Shown here: positions 17,738 through 26,308 of the stretch, piece by piece | Position numbering within the stretch: position 1 is the first letter of the stretch | Layout of the letters: every line of letters begins with the position of its first letter | DNA from: Ruegeria sp. ANG-S4 | GTDB lineage: Bacteria; Pseudomonadota; Alphaproteobacteria; Rhodobacterales; Rhodobacteraceae | NCBI RefSeq assembly: GCF_000814005.1 | Contig: NZ_JWLK01000005.1 | Coordinates: 868,001-932,000, forward strand | Length of the DNA: 64,000 bases | Direction: 5' to 3' | The notes under the pieces: generated by a model | Database searches by the model: none | What the model saw: only the letters and a program-made list of their open reading frames with translations | What the model was told of the DNA's origin: nothing | Position numbers and translations under genes: made by a program

Positions 17738-20299
17738 TCAACCCCCAAGTTTGGAGGAAATCGCCAGTTGAGCGGCAGACAGCCGAGCGACCGGGACTCG
17801 GAAGGGTGAACATGAGACATAGTCGAAACCAAGGGCCCGACAGATGGCGATTGATTCGGGGTTGCCGCCATGCTCGCCACAGACCGATAGCGTCACGTCC
17901 GATTGGGTCTCGCGCCCGCGTTCGGCTCCAAGTTTCAGCAACTCTCCGACTCCATCCGCATCAAGCACGTGAAACGGATCTTCGTTGAAAACACCCAAAC
18001 GTACGTAGGCAGACATGAACCGCCCCGCATCATCCCGAGACAGGCCATAGGTCATCTGGGTCAAGTCATTGGTCCCGAAACTCAAAAACGAACAGTGCGG
18101 CGCGATCTCACCCGCCCGCATACAGGCGCGCGGCGTTTCCACCATGACCCCCAGCCTGTAATTGATCTCCTGCCCCTGCTCCGAGGCGACCTCGGCTGCG
18201 ACCGAATCGATGCGGGCCTTGACCAGTTCAACCTCGCGCTTGGCCGAGACCAGCGGGATCATCACTTCGGGCACAACGGCGGCGCCGTCTTTGCTGGCCT
18301 CAAGCGTGGCCTCAAAGATTGCACGGGCCTGCATGTCGTAAATCTCCGGCACGGTCACGCCCAGACGGACGCCGCGCAGACCCAACATCGGGTTGTATTC
18401 GCTCATCGAATCGACACGGCGTTCGACGTCGGAAACCGGCAGGTCCAGCGCTTCGGCCAATTCACGCTGACCGGTGCGTGTGGTCGGAAGGAACTCGTGC
18501 AAGGGCGGATCAAACAGGCGGATACAGACCGGCTTCCCTTCCATGATGCGGAAGAGTTGTACGAAATCCTGCCGCTGCATCGGCAACAGACGCTCCAGCA
18601 CAGCGGCGCGACCCGATGGGGTCTGTGCAAAAATCATCTCGCGCATCACTGTCAGACGACCGGGATCAAAGAACATATGCTCGGTCCGGCACAATCCGAT
18701 CCCTTGCGCCTGAAAGTTGCGCGCCGTTTGTGCGTCGGCGGGCGTATCGGCGTTTGCGCGGATCGCGATGTCCCGTTCGGCATCCGCCCACGACATAAGC
18801 GTTTGAAAACAATCATCCAGCGCCGCCTCAAGCATCGCGGGCTGACCCGCCAATACCTGGCCTGAAGACCCGTCAATGGTCAGAATGTCGCCGGTCTTGA
18901 ACACGCGACCATCAGGGGCAGTCAACAGCTTCTTCTTGGTTTGGAACCGCATCTCGGATGCGCCAACGATGCAGGGCAAACCAAGACCGCGCCCGATCAC
19001 GGCTGCGTGGCTTGTCATACCGCCTTTTTCCGTCAGAACGGCGACGGCGGCGTGCATTCCGCGCACATCCTCGGGCGACGTCTCGCGCCGAACCAGAACA
19101 CAGGGTTCACCCCGCGCGGCACTCGCCTGAGCCTCGGCGGCGGTAAAGACGACACGTCCCGTCGCGGCACCGGGGCTTGCGGCAATCCCGGTTGTCAGCA
19201 CGTCCCGCTTGGAATCCGGGTGGACCTGCCGGTGCAGCAGTTCGTTTAACGAGTGCGGGTCGATCCGCATGACCGCCTCTTGATGCGGTATGATCCCGTC
19301 TTCGGCCAGCCTGACCGCAATGCGCATCGCCGCGCGCGAACCACGCTGCACCCGAACGCCATCCAAAATGTGCACATGTCCATTCTCGATGACGAATTCG
19401 ACCTGCATTTCTTCGCGCAGCCGCTCGCGCATCAAGGCAGCGTGCGCCTTGAGATCAGCAAATGCGTCAGGGGCCACATCCTCCAGCGACCTGCCGCGCG
19501 GATCCTTTTCCAGATAGAGCGCCGAAACGCCCTCACCCAAGGCATCCCGGCCCTGACTTTGGCTCAGGTAGCGTCCGGTGATCTGCGGCATTCCGGTGGT
19601 GGGATCAACCAACTGCAAAACGCCAGAACCACATTCGCCCTGACCGACGCCCGGCACCATCTCCTGGATCACAAGCCCAAGCCCTGCGTCCGCGGGTGCG
19701 CCCTTGGCCTGTCGCAAAAGACGTGCCGAGGTTCCATCCCAGGCCCGCGCCATGGACCGGAGCACGGCAATCAATTGCTCGCCGCGATCCTGCGGAAAGG
19801 CTTCATCCGTTTCATCTTCGTAGGCACGCAACGAAAGGCTCAGGCCCTCGCGGCCATCCGCCTCGATGTCGTCGAACACATCCGGGTCCAGGCGCGCCAC
19901 ATGCATTGCATAGCTTTGCACAAATCGCAGGTACAGCGCCGCTGCTGCGTCGGCCCCCATTTCGCCGGACAGGTCCAGATAACGCGCATCATTCATACCG
20001 ATGTTCAAGACCGCCCCCGGACCACCCCAATCCGGGTCCTGAGAGCTGGGCCGCACGCATAGCAGCGTCGAAGGATCAAACTGCTCGAGGATACCGGACA
20101 TGTCGGGCATCTGGCCCTTGGCGATCTGCAGCACCGCGTCAAAGGACAAAGCAACCGTCCGGGGGACTGGCATGTCCAGTCGCACCAGTCGTTGCAGGCA
20201 CTTCGCCCGGCCGCCATGGGTATCGGCGGCAACCGGGGCGTCAGCTGCGATAAGCGTTGTATGCGGGTTATTCTGCACTGCGGCACCTTTTGGTTTCAC
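17738..20299 (-). CDS. pyruvate phosphate dikinase-like PEP-utilising enzyme
   Basis: 853 residues from GTG 20299; a second GTG seven codons in is also possible. The swivelling phosphohistidine domain has GGMTSHAAVIGRGLGLPCI (His near 424) and the PEP-binding barrel has RTEHMFF, SEYNPMLGLRGVRLG, FGTNDLTQMTYGLSRDD and CGEHGG with the catalytic Cys. The N-terminal ATP-grasp part is divergent: GGRAKCL replaces GGKGANL and SSQDPDWGGPGAVLN replaces the GARxSMPGMMDTVLN of true PPDK. It may therefore not be an ordinary ATP-dependent dikinase. It sits 69 bases after glyS, a conserved neighbour in roseobacters. Confidence 0.87.
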   Translation of the reverse strand: MKPKGAAVQNNPHTTLIAADAPVAADTHGGRAKCLQRLVRLDMPVPRTVALSFDAVLQIAKGQMPDMSGILEQFDPSTLLCVRPSSQDPDWGGPGAVLNIGMNDARYLDLSGEMGADAAAALYLRFVQSYAMHVARLDPDVFDDIEADGREGLSLSLRAYEDETDEAFPQDRGEQLIAVLRSMARAWDGTSARLLRQAKGAPADAGLGLVIQEMVPGVGQGECGSGVLQLVDPTTGMPQITGRYLSQSQGRDALGEGVSALYLEKDPRGRSLEDVAPDAFADLKAHAALMRERLREEMQVEFVIENGHVHILDGVRVQRGSRAAMRIAVRLAEDGIIPHQEAVMRIDPHSLNELLHRQVHPDSKRDVLTTGIAASPGAATGRVVFTAAEAQASAARGEPCVLVRRETSPEDVRGMHAAVAVLTEKGGMTSHAAVIGRGLGLPCIVGASEMRFQTKKKLLTAPDGRVFKTGDILTIDGSSGQVLAGQPAMLEAALDDCFQTLMSWADAERDIAIRANADTPADAQTARNFQAQGIGLCRTEHMFFDPGRLTVMREMIFAQTPSGRAAVLERLLPMQRQDFVQLFRIMEGKPVCIRLFDPPLHEFLPTTRTGQRELAEALDLPVSDVERRVDSMSEYNPMLGLRGVRLGVTVPEIYDMQARAIFEATLEASKDGAAVVPEVMIPLVSAKREVELVKARIDSVAAEVASEQGQEINYRLGVMVETPRACMRAGEIAPHCSFLSFGTNDLTQMTYGLSRDDAGRFMSAYVRLGVFNEDPFHVLDADGVGELLKLGAERGRETQSDVTLSVCGEHGGNPESIAICRALGFDYVSCSPFRVPVARLSAAQLAISSKLGG

Positions 20300-20367
20300 C
20301 GCAGCATAGGCACCTGCGCCCCTTGCGCAAGGGCGTTATGGGCAGGGCTGAACCCGCGCCGACGCGC

Positions 20368-22689
20368 TCAGCCCTCGATTCTGCTCAGATCGGCCACGCT
20401 GGAACAGACCTGACGGATCTGGTTCAACAGGTTCAGGCGATTGCGGCGCAGGATGTCATTGTCGGTGTTGACCTGCACATCCTCGAAAAACGCATCCACC
20501 GGACCGCGCAGCCCCGCCATCGCAGACATCGCCGCCGGGAAATCCTCAGCCTCCAACGCCGGGTCAATCTGGGCCTTGGCCGCATCCAGCGCCTCGAACA
20601 GAGCCTTTTCGCTGTCCGTTTCCGCAAACTTGATCTCTGCACCATAGGAGTATTCGACCCCGTCCTTCTCCTCGGCCTGCGTCAGAATATTATTGGCGCG
20701 CTTGAACCCCTGCACGAGGTTTTCGCCATCCTCGGTCGCAATCACCGCGTTCAGAGCACGGGCGCGTTTGACCAGCAGGTTGAGGTCGTCATTGCCGTCC
20801 ATCGCGATACAGGCGTCAATGATGTCATGGCGAATGCCCTCTTCGCGCAGGAAGACCTTGAGGCGGTCGTGGAAGAAGGAGAGGAGGTCGATGGCAGCAC
20901 CACGAAAGTCCTTAAAACCTAGTCTCATGGTTTCCATGACACCTATTGTCTCAAACCCGCTATCTCCGTGGAGGTCGGCATCTAAGAGGCCAAACTCTAC
21001 TTCTTCACCCACTAGCGATATTTCATCCAGCGATTCAGGAGAACGAATATGTCTGTAATCGCGACCTAAAACATCGATATATCCCTCTCCGTCTTCAGCC
21101 GTTCCAGCACGAATAGGCCCCAAAGCCACGATTGAGTTGTGTAGATTGTCGAAACTGGAAAGCTCGTTCCAAATTTTCCAATTTACTGTGTCAATCAAAT
21201 CAATAGAAATATGGTTCTCCAAAACCAACCGAATAACCCCCAACGCCGCCCGACGCAGCGCAAACGGGTCTTTCGACCCGGTCGGCTTCTCATCAATCGC
21301 CCAAAACCCGGTCAGCGTGTCCAGCTTATCCGCCAGCGCCACGGTCACAGACAGCGGTGCAGTCGGCACGTCATCTGACGGACCCAGCGGCGAGTAATGC
21401 TCCTGCGCCACGGCGGCCACGGCGGCGTCCTCACCCGCCGCTTCGATGTAATACCGCCCCATAAGCCCTTGAAGTTCCGGGAATTCATAGACCATCTCGG
21501 AACTCAGATCAGCCTTGGCCAGACGCGCGGCTTTCTCGGCCTGATCGGCATCTGCGCCAACCACCGGGGCCAGTTCGCGGGCCAGCGCGGCAATGCGGTC
21601 GATGCGCTCGGCTTGCGTGCCCAGCTTGTTGTGGAAGGTCACATTCTCCAACGCGCGGGTCCATTGGGTGATGTCCGATTTGGCGACGCGCAGGTCGTTC
21701 TCCCAGAAGAACTTCGCGTCTGCCAGACGCGCCGACAGCACCTTCTGGTTCCCCGCCAGAATGGTCGCGCCATTATCCGCCGTCTCACGGTTGGCAACGG
21801 TGATGAAGCGTTCAATCCGCCCCGTCTTGGGATTGCGGACCGAAAAGAACTTCTGATGCTCTTTCATCGAGGTCTGCAAAACCTCGGGCGGCAAATCGAG
21901 GAATTCGGTGTCGATCTGCCCCATCAGCACGACAGGCCACTCGACCAGACCGGCAACCTCGGCCAGCAGGCCCTTGTCGTCGACCACCTCCAGTCCCGCC
22001 GCAAAGGCGAGGTTCTGGGCGTCGTTCCAGATATGCTCGGCCCGTTCCTCGGGCGACAGCACCACGAAGGCGCGTTTCAGCTTGGCGGCGTAATCCTCGA
22101 ACGAAGTAACGGCAAAGCGGTTCGGGGCCATGAAACGATGGCCCTCGGTCGTATCGCCGGATTTGATCCCTTCAACCTCAAGCGGCACCACCTTGGCGCC
22201 CGCCTCGTCGCTCAGCAGGCACAGGATCGAATGCAGGGGCCGCACCCACCGCATCGCGCCACTGCCCCAGCGCATCGATTTGGGCCAGGGAAAGGTGCGG
22301 ATCGTCGCCTCAAGCACCTCGGCCACGATGTCCGCCGCCGGGCGACCGGGCTTTTCGATGGTCGCAAAATACACCGCGCCCTTGGGCGTCTCGCGTTCCT
22401 CAAGCTGGTCGCGGGTCAGGCCAGCGCCGCGCAGAAACCCTTCGATGGCCTTGTCCGGCGCGCCGACCTTGGGCCCCTTGCGTTCCTCGCGGATCGTGGG
22501 GCTTTCCGCCAACAGCCCCTCAATCGCCAGCGTCAGACGGCGCGGGGTCGTCAACGCAGCAGCCGAGGCATAGGTCAAACCGCCCTCGACCAAACCATCG
22601 GTGATCCGCTTTTTCAGGTCTTCACCGGCGCGGGCTTGCATCCGCGCGGGAATTTCCTCGGAAAACAATTCGATCAGCAGGTCGGGCAT
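20368..22689 (-). CDS. glyS: glycyl-tRNA synthetase beta subunit, with internal insertion
   Basis: 773 residues; usual length is about 690. GlyS binds tRNA-Gly and pairs with GlyQ. The N-terminus LLIELFSEEIPARMQ, LTTPRRLTL, FPWPKSMRWG and HQKFFSVRN are all characteristic, and the DALR-type end has KRANNILTQAEEKDG. Between IRLVLENH and DLLSFFHDRLKVFLREEG lies a segment of ~100 residues (20900-21212) with lower GC and AT-ending codons, where relatives carry a short linker. The reading frame is intact through it. gltS lies ten bases upstream. Confidence 0.96.
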   Translation of the reverse strand: MPDLLIELFSEEIPARMQARAGEDLKKRITDGLVEGGLTYASAAALTTPRRLTLAIEGLLAESPTIREERKGPKVGAPDKAIEGFLRGAGLTRDQLEERETPKGAVYFATIEKPGRPAADIVAEVLEATIRTFPWPKSMRWGSGAMRWVRPLHSILCLLSDEAGAKVVPLEVEGIKSGDTTEGHRFMAPNRFAVTSFEDYAAKLKRAFVVLSPEERAEHIWNDAQNLAFAAGLEVVDDKGLLAEVAGLVEWPVVLMGQIDTEFLDLPPEVLQTSMKEHQKFFSVRNPKTGRIERFITVANRETADNGATILAGNQKVLSARLADAKFFWENDLRVAKSDITQWTRALENVTFHNKLGTQAERIDRIAALARELAPVVGADADQAEKAARLAKADLSSEMVYEFPELQGLMGRYYIEAAGEDAAVAAVAQEHYSPLGPSDDVPTAPLSVTVALADKLDTLTGFWAIDEKPTGSKDPFALRRAALGVIRLVLENHISIDLIDTVNWKIWNELSSFDNLHNSIVALGPIRAGTAEDGEGYIDVLGRDYRHIRSPESLDEISLVGEEVEFGLLDADLHGDSGFETIGVMETMRLGFKDFRGAAIDLLSFFHDRLKVFLREEGIRHDIIDACIAMDGNDDLNLLVKRARALNAVIATEDGENLVQGFKRANNILTQAEEKDGVEYSYGAEIKFAETDSEKALFEALDAAKAQIDPALEAEDFPAAMSAMAGLRGPVDAFFEDVQVNTDNDILRRNRLNLLNQIRQVCSSVADLSRIEG
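20900..21212 (-). other. low-GC in-frame insertion inside glyS
   Basis: This part of glyS differs by eye from both flanks: many A/T third positions and runs such as AAATTTTCCAATTTACTG on the plus strand. It encodes residues ~492-596, including WKIWNELSSFDNLHNSIVAL and GRDYRHIRSPESL. I recognise no domain, intein motif or flanking repeat. Confidence 0.6.
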
Positions 22690-22698
22690 TTTCAGTCC

Positions 22699-23913
22699 TT
22701 AGAAATTGACAATCGTCTGAATGACGATCGCATTGGCGATATCCACAAAGAAGGCGGATACAAGGGGCAGCACGATAAAGGCAATAGGCGACGGGCCATA
22801 TCGCTTGGTCACGGCGGTCATATTCGCAATCGCGGTCGGCGTCGCGCCAAGCGCAAAACCACCAAAGCCGGCGGCCAGCACGGCGGCGCGGTAGTTGCTG
22901 CCCATGACAGGGAAAAGCACCCAGATCACGAAAACCAGTGCAAACAGTGTTTGCGCCGTCATGATCACGACAATGGCAAGCCCAAGTTCCGCTATCGTCC
23001 AAAGCTGCAGGCTCATCAACGACATCGCAAGAAACGCGCCCAGCGAAAACTCGGAAATCAGCGCCAAAGAAGGCGTCCGAGACACGGGCGGAGCCTTGGG
23101 TGCAAGCGTGCTGCGCACATTGGCGATGATGATCCCCATGATCAGGCAGGGCACGAACAAGGGCAGTTTTAGCCCTGCGGCACTGATCACTTCGCTCAGA
23201 AGATACCCGGTTATGATGGCGAGGTTCAGGTACAACAGCACGCGCATGATCGTCAGGTGATCAATCTTGGAATCCGCCTCGCTCGGATCGTTGGGAACAC
23301 CAATCGTATGCTCTTCATCCGGTCGCGCGGGGCTGAGGTTTCGACCTTCGACCAGATACCGGGCAATTGGCCCGCCAATCAGTGCGGCCAACACCAAACC
23401 AAGAGTGGCGACGGCCACGCCAAGCTCGGTCGCGCCTTCCAACCCGGTCGCCTCTGCAACCTCGGGAGCCCAGGCGATGGCGGTCCCATGCCCCCCGATA
23501 AGCGAGGCTGAGCCAAACAGGACGCCGGCCTGCGCCGGATAACCGAACAACGACGCCCCAAATGCGCCAACCACGTTTTGCGCGACGATCGTGACAAGCG
23601 TCAGGATCAAAAGCAAAAACAGCGGCTTACCGCCCGCGATTAAATCAGATATGCGCGCATTCAAACCGATACCGGCAAAGAATACGACCAAAAGAAAGTC
23701 ACGTGCACTTAACCCGAACGACAATTCGACATCGAACGCCAGATACAGAAGCAGCACGAAAATTGACGCCAGCAACCCACCGCTGACCGGTTCAGGGATG
23801 TTGAACTGCCGCAGTTTAGCGACTCGCGCGTTGATCTCGGCCCCCAGCAGATAAACCGCAAACCCCAAGGTTGCGGTCAAGAAGTCCGGAATATGCACTG
23901 TCACGGCCGTCAT
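22699..23913 (-). CDS. gltS: sodium/glutamate symporter
   Basis: 404 residues from ATG 23913 (MTAVTVHIPDFL); the frame runs on to 23970. About ten to eleven membrane helices form two inverted halves, with GSASLIGGHGTAIAW in the first re-entrant loop and GGFALGATPTAIANM in the second, both signatures of the ESS/GltS family. It imports glutamate with sodium across the inner membrane. The gene lies between DUF6446 and glyS with gaps of seven and nine bases, so it should be in the same transcript. Confidence 0.94.
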   Translation of the reverse strand: MTAVTVHIPDFLTATLGFAVYLLGAEINARVAKLRQFNIPEPVSGGLLASIFVLLLYLAFDVELSFGLSARDFLLVVFFAGIGLNARISDLIAGGKPLFLLLILTLVTIVAQNVVGAFGASLFGYPAQAGVLFGSASLIGGHGTAIAWAPEVAEATGLEGATELGVAVATLGLVLAALIGGPIARYLVEGRNLSPARPDEEHTIGVPNDPSEADSKIDHLTIMRVLLYLNLAIITGYLLSEVISAAGLKLPLFVPCLIMGIIIANVRSTLAPKAPPVSRTPSLALISEFSLGAFLAMSLMSLQLWTIAELGLAIVVIMTAQTLFALVFVIWVLFPVMGSNYRAAVLAAGFGGFALGATPTAIANMTAVTKRYGPSPIAFIVLPLVSAFFVDIANAIVIQTIVNF

Positions 23914-23920
23914 CTGGGCA

Positions 23921-24442
23921 TCAATCCTGCGGTCGCGGCGGGCACTCCTCGCCCACCACCGTGCCGTCATAGGCTTTTTCGCCGCAATTGTTCAGTTCGT
24001 GCCACGCAAACCCTTTTCCGTCTTGAGTAACCGCGACAATGCGGTCGACGCCATAATGGACGTTTTTGATGCCCATGAAGGCTTGCGCCGCGCCGGATTT
24101 CAGCGCGTCCGCCAGATCAGCCGCATCAAAACAGTCGAACCAACCCGGCGCTGTCAGCGGCTCTGCATCCTCGACCCGCAGATACGTGCGCAGGTCATCA
24201 GGTCGTAGATCGGTCGCGAAGCATGCCCGGTACCGGATCGGAGAGCTGTCTGCGTCTATCGCCTGAAAGTCGCTGTATCGGATGGGAGTCGGATCTTCGC
24301 TGCCTTGTTCGATCAGCACAACGTCCTGCCCCGCATTCGGCTCAACCTCGTAGTAGAAACCGTAGATCTGCAAATAATACATGCCGATCCCGGCCGCCAA
24401 AGCCGAGACCAAAAGAATGATCGCAAGCAGCTTTCCTGTCAT
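23921..24442 (-). CDS. DUF6446 family protein
   Basis: 173 residues. One N-terminal membrane anchor (~4-25, LLAIILLVSALAAGIGMYYL) precedes a soluble, probably periplasmic domain with PIRYSDF, YRACFATD and APGWFDCFDAADLADAL and four Cys (CFA, DCF, NNCGEKA, EECPP). It is found beside glyQ/glyS in Rhodobacterales; no function is established. The conserved location with glycyl-tRNA synthetase genes may be only an old operon arrangement. Confidence 0.82.
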   Translation of the reverse strand: MTGKLLAIILLVSALAAGIGMYYLQIYGFYYEVEPNAGQDVVLIEQGSEDPTPIRYSDFQAIDADSSPIRYRACFATDLRPDDLRTYLRVEDAEPLTAPGWFDCFDAADLADALKSGAAQAFMGIKNVHYGVDRIVAVTQDGKGFAWHELNNCGEKAYDGTVVGEECPPRPQD

Positions 24443-24533
24443 AGTCTTTCCTTCCCGCTCACGATGCCTCTTTCAAGATTGATGAAAATAGGACAGGTTC
24501 CAATGGATTACAGGGCCAAACGAGACTTTTGGA

Positions 24534-25166
24534 ATGGACACGACCCTTGCCGTAGGATTCTTCGGTGCGCTGTTTGCGATCATGAATCCGATCACCAATT
24601 TGCCGGTTTTCCTGAGCGTCACCGACGGCTTGTCGCCTGCGGATCAACGGAAAGTTGCTGCAAAAACAGCGGTCTATTGCCTGATCCTTGGCGGCGCATT
24701 CGCGGCGATCGGCAATCAAACGCTGGGCCTTTTTGGCATCAGTGTCGATGACTTGCGCGTTGCAGGTGGGCTGGTTGTCCTGATGATCGGCCTTAACATG
24801 CTGAACGGCAACCAAAGTACGTCGCACCACGGCACGCAGGGCGAACGCGAGTCCTACCCCGAACCCGACACCGTCGCCTTTTACCCACTTGCGTTTCCAA
24901 TCCTCGTCGGGCCCGGAACGATCACAACCCTGATCCTGTATGCACATCACATCAAAAGCGCCGTTGATACGGTTGTTTACGCAGGCGTTTTCCTGATCGT
25001 TCTTCTGCTTTTGTTTGTGACGTTCTGGAACGCGTCGGCCATTTCCAAACGTCTGTCCGAGAACGCCCGCGTGATCATGAGCCGTTTTATGGGCATGATC
25101 CTCTCGGCAATCGCAATTGGTATGATTGCCGCTGGCTTGAAAGTCTTGCTGCCCGGACTGGCCTAA
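24534..25166 (+). CDS. MarC-family (UPF0056) integral membrane protein
   Basis: 210 residues with six predicted membrane helices. The pattern FALFAIMNPI-type start (GALFAIMNPITNLPVFL) and YPLAFPILVGPGTITTLI are diagnostic of MarC/YchE/YhgN proteins. Despite the name, no multidrug phenotype has been proven. It lies on the plus strand between glyQ and DUF6446, both on the minus strand, so it interrupts the glyQ-glyS gene cluster. The ribosome-binding site is weak (TTTGGA). Confidence 0.92.
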   Translation: MDTTLAVGFFGALFAIMNPITNLPVFLSVTDGLSPADQRKVAAKTAVYCLILGGAFAAIGNQTLGLFGISVDDLRVAGGLVVLMIGLNMLNGNQSTSHHGTQGERESYPEPDTVAFYPLAFPILVGPGTITTLILYAHHIKSAVDTVVYAGVFLIVLLLLFVTFWNASAISKRLSENARVIMSRFMGMILSAIAIGMIAAGLKVLLPGLA

Positions 25167-25174
25167 GGATCGCA

Positions 25175-26104
25175 TCAGGCCGCGTGCCCGGCGGCCTCGG
25201 TCTGAACAAATGCGTCGGCACATTGCTTTGCCAGTGCGCGAACACGCCCGATATAGGCTTGGCGCTCGGTCACCGAGATAACCCCGCGTGCGTCCAGCAG
25301 GTTAAAGATATGCGAGGCCTTGATGCACTGATCATATGCGGGGTGCGCCATGATGATACGCTTGCCGGTCTTCGGGTCGTCATGCTCCTGCGCGAGAATC
25401 GCGGCGCATTCGGCCTCGGCCTCTTCGAAATGACGCAACAGAACCTCGGTGTTCGCGACGTCAAAGTTCCAACGGGCGTATTCTTCTTCGGTTTGCTTGA
25501 AAACATCGCCATAAGTCAGCGGGCTGGGCGATTGTGGATCGTTGAACGGCATGTCCATGACATGATCGATACCCAGCACATACATCGCGAGGCGTTCAAG
25601 CCCATAGGTCAGCTCGCCTGAAACCGGTGTGCAGTCGTGGCCCCCAACCTGCTGGAAATAGGTGAATTGGCTGACTTCCATCCCGTCACACCAGACCTCC
25701 CAACCCAGACCCCAGGCGCCCAGCGTCGGGCTTTCCCAGTCATCTTCGACAAATCGGATGTCGTGCAGCTCCATATCGATGCCGATAGCCTCAAGCGACC
25801 CCAGGTAGAGCTCTTGAAGGTCCGGGGGGCTTGGCTTGATCAGAACCTGATACTGATAGTAGTGCTGCAGGCGATTTGGGTTTTCACCATACCGTCCGTC
25901 CGTAGGGCGGCGCGAAGGTTGCACGTAAGCCGCGGCCCACGCCTTGGAGCCCAGTGCACGCAACGTCGTGGCCGGATGGAACGTCCCTGCCCCAACTTCC
26001 ATGTCGTAAGGTTGCAGAATCGCACAGCCCTTGGACGCCCAATAGGTCTGAAGACGCAGAATAATTTCCTGAAAGGATCGCGGTGCGCTGGACGGTTCGG
26101 TCAT
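25175..26104 (-). CDS. glyQ: glycyl-tRNA synthetase alpha subunit
   Basis: 309 residues from ATG 26104. The class II catalytic subunit forms glycyl-adenylate and charges tRNA-Gly together with GlyS. Sequence landmarks: [80 protein letters not shown] and [10 protein letters not shown] (motif 3). It ends eight bases from the convergent marC stop; glyS is about 2.5 kb further along the strand. Confidence 0.98.
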   Translation of the reverse strand: MTEPSSAPRSFQEIILRLQTYWASKGCAILQPYDMEVGAGTFHPATTLRALGSKAWAAAYVQPSRRPTDGRYGENPNRLQHYYQYQVLIKPSPPDLQELYLGSLEAIGIDMELHDIRFVEDDWESPTLGAWGLGWEVWCDGMEVSQFTYFQQVGGHDCTPVSGELTYGLERLAMYVLGIDHVMDMPFNDPQSPSPLTYGDVFKQTEEEYARWNFDVANTEVLLRHFEEAEAECAAILAQEHDDPKTGKRIIMAHPAYDQCIKASHIFNLLDARGVISVTERQAYIGRVRALAKQCADAFVQTEAAGHAA

Positions 26105-26308
26105 GACATTTCCTCTGGGCACCATCGCGCCCGGTTCCGGTCGGTTTCGCCCTTCCTATGCAAGGGGCAAAGGGGCGTCAACGGGCCATTGCCCACGCGC
26201 TGTCACTGTGCCGCCACACTGTCGAATCCACTTCATCCGGGCATGGCGTTCCACCAGTCCTATCGCGTATTGTGCGCGAAAGACAAAACACTGCGAAACG
26301 GGCAGACA

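Noticed and set aside
21397..23172. 591-codon open frame on the plus strand
   Set aside because: It is the antisense of glyS and gltS, without family similarity; a product of high GC.
25637..26308. Upstream extension of the trypsin-like protein across glyQ
   Set aside because: The signal peptide and homologous sequence begin at 26309; the extension is antisense to glyQ.
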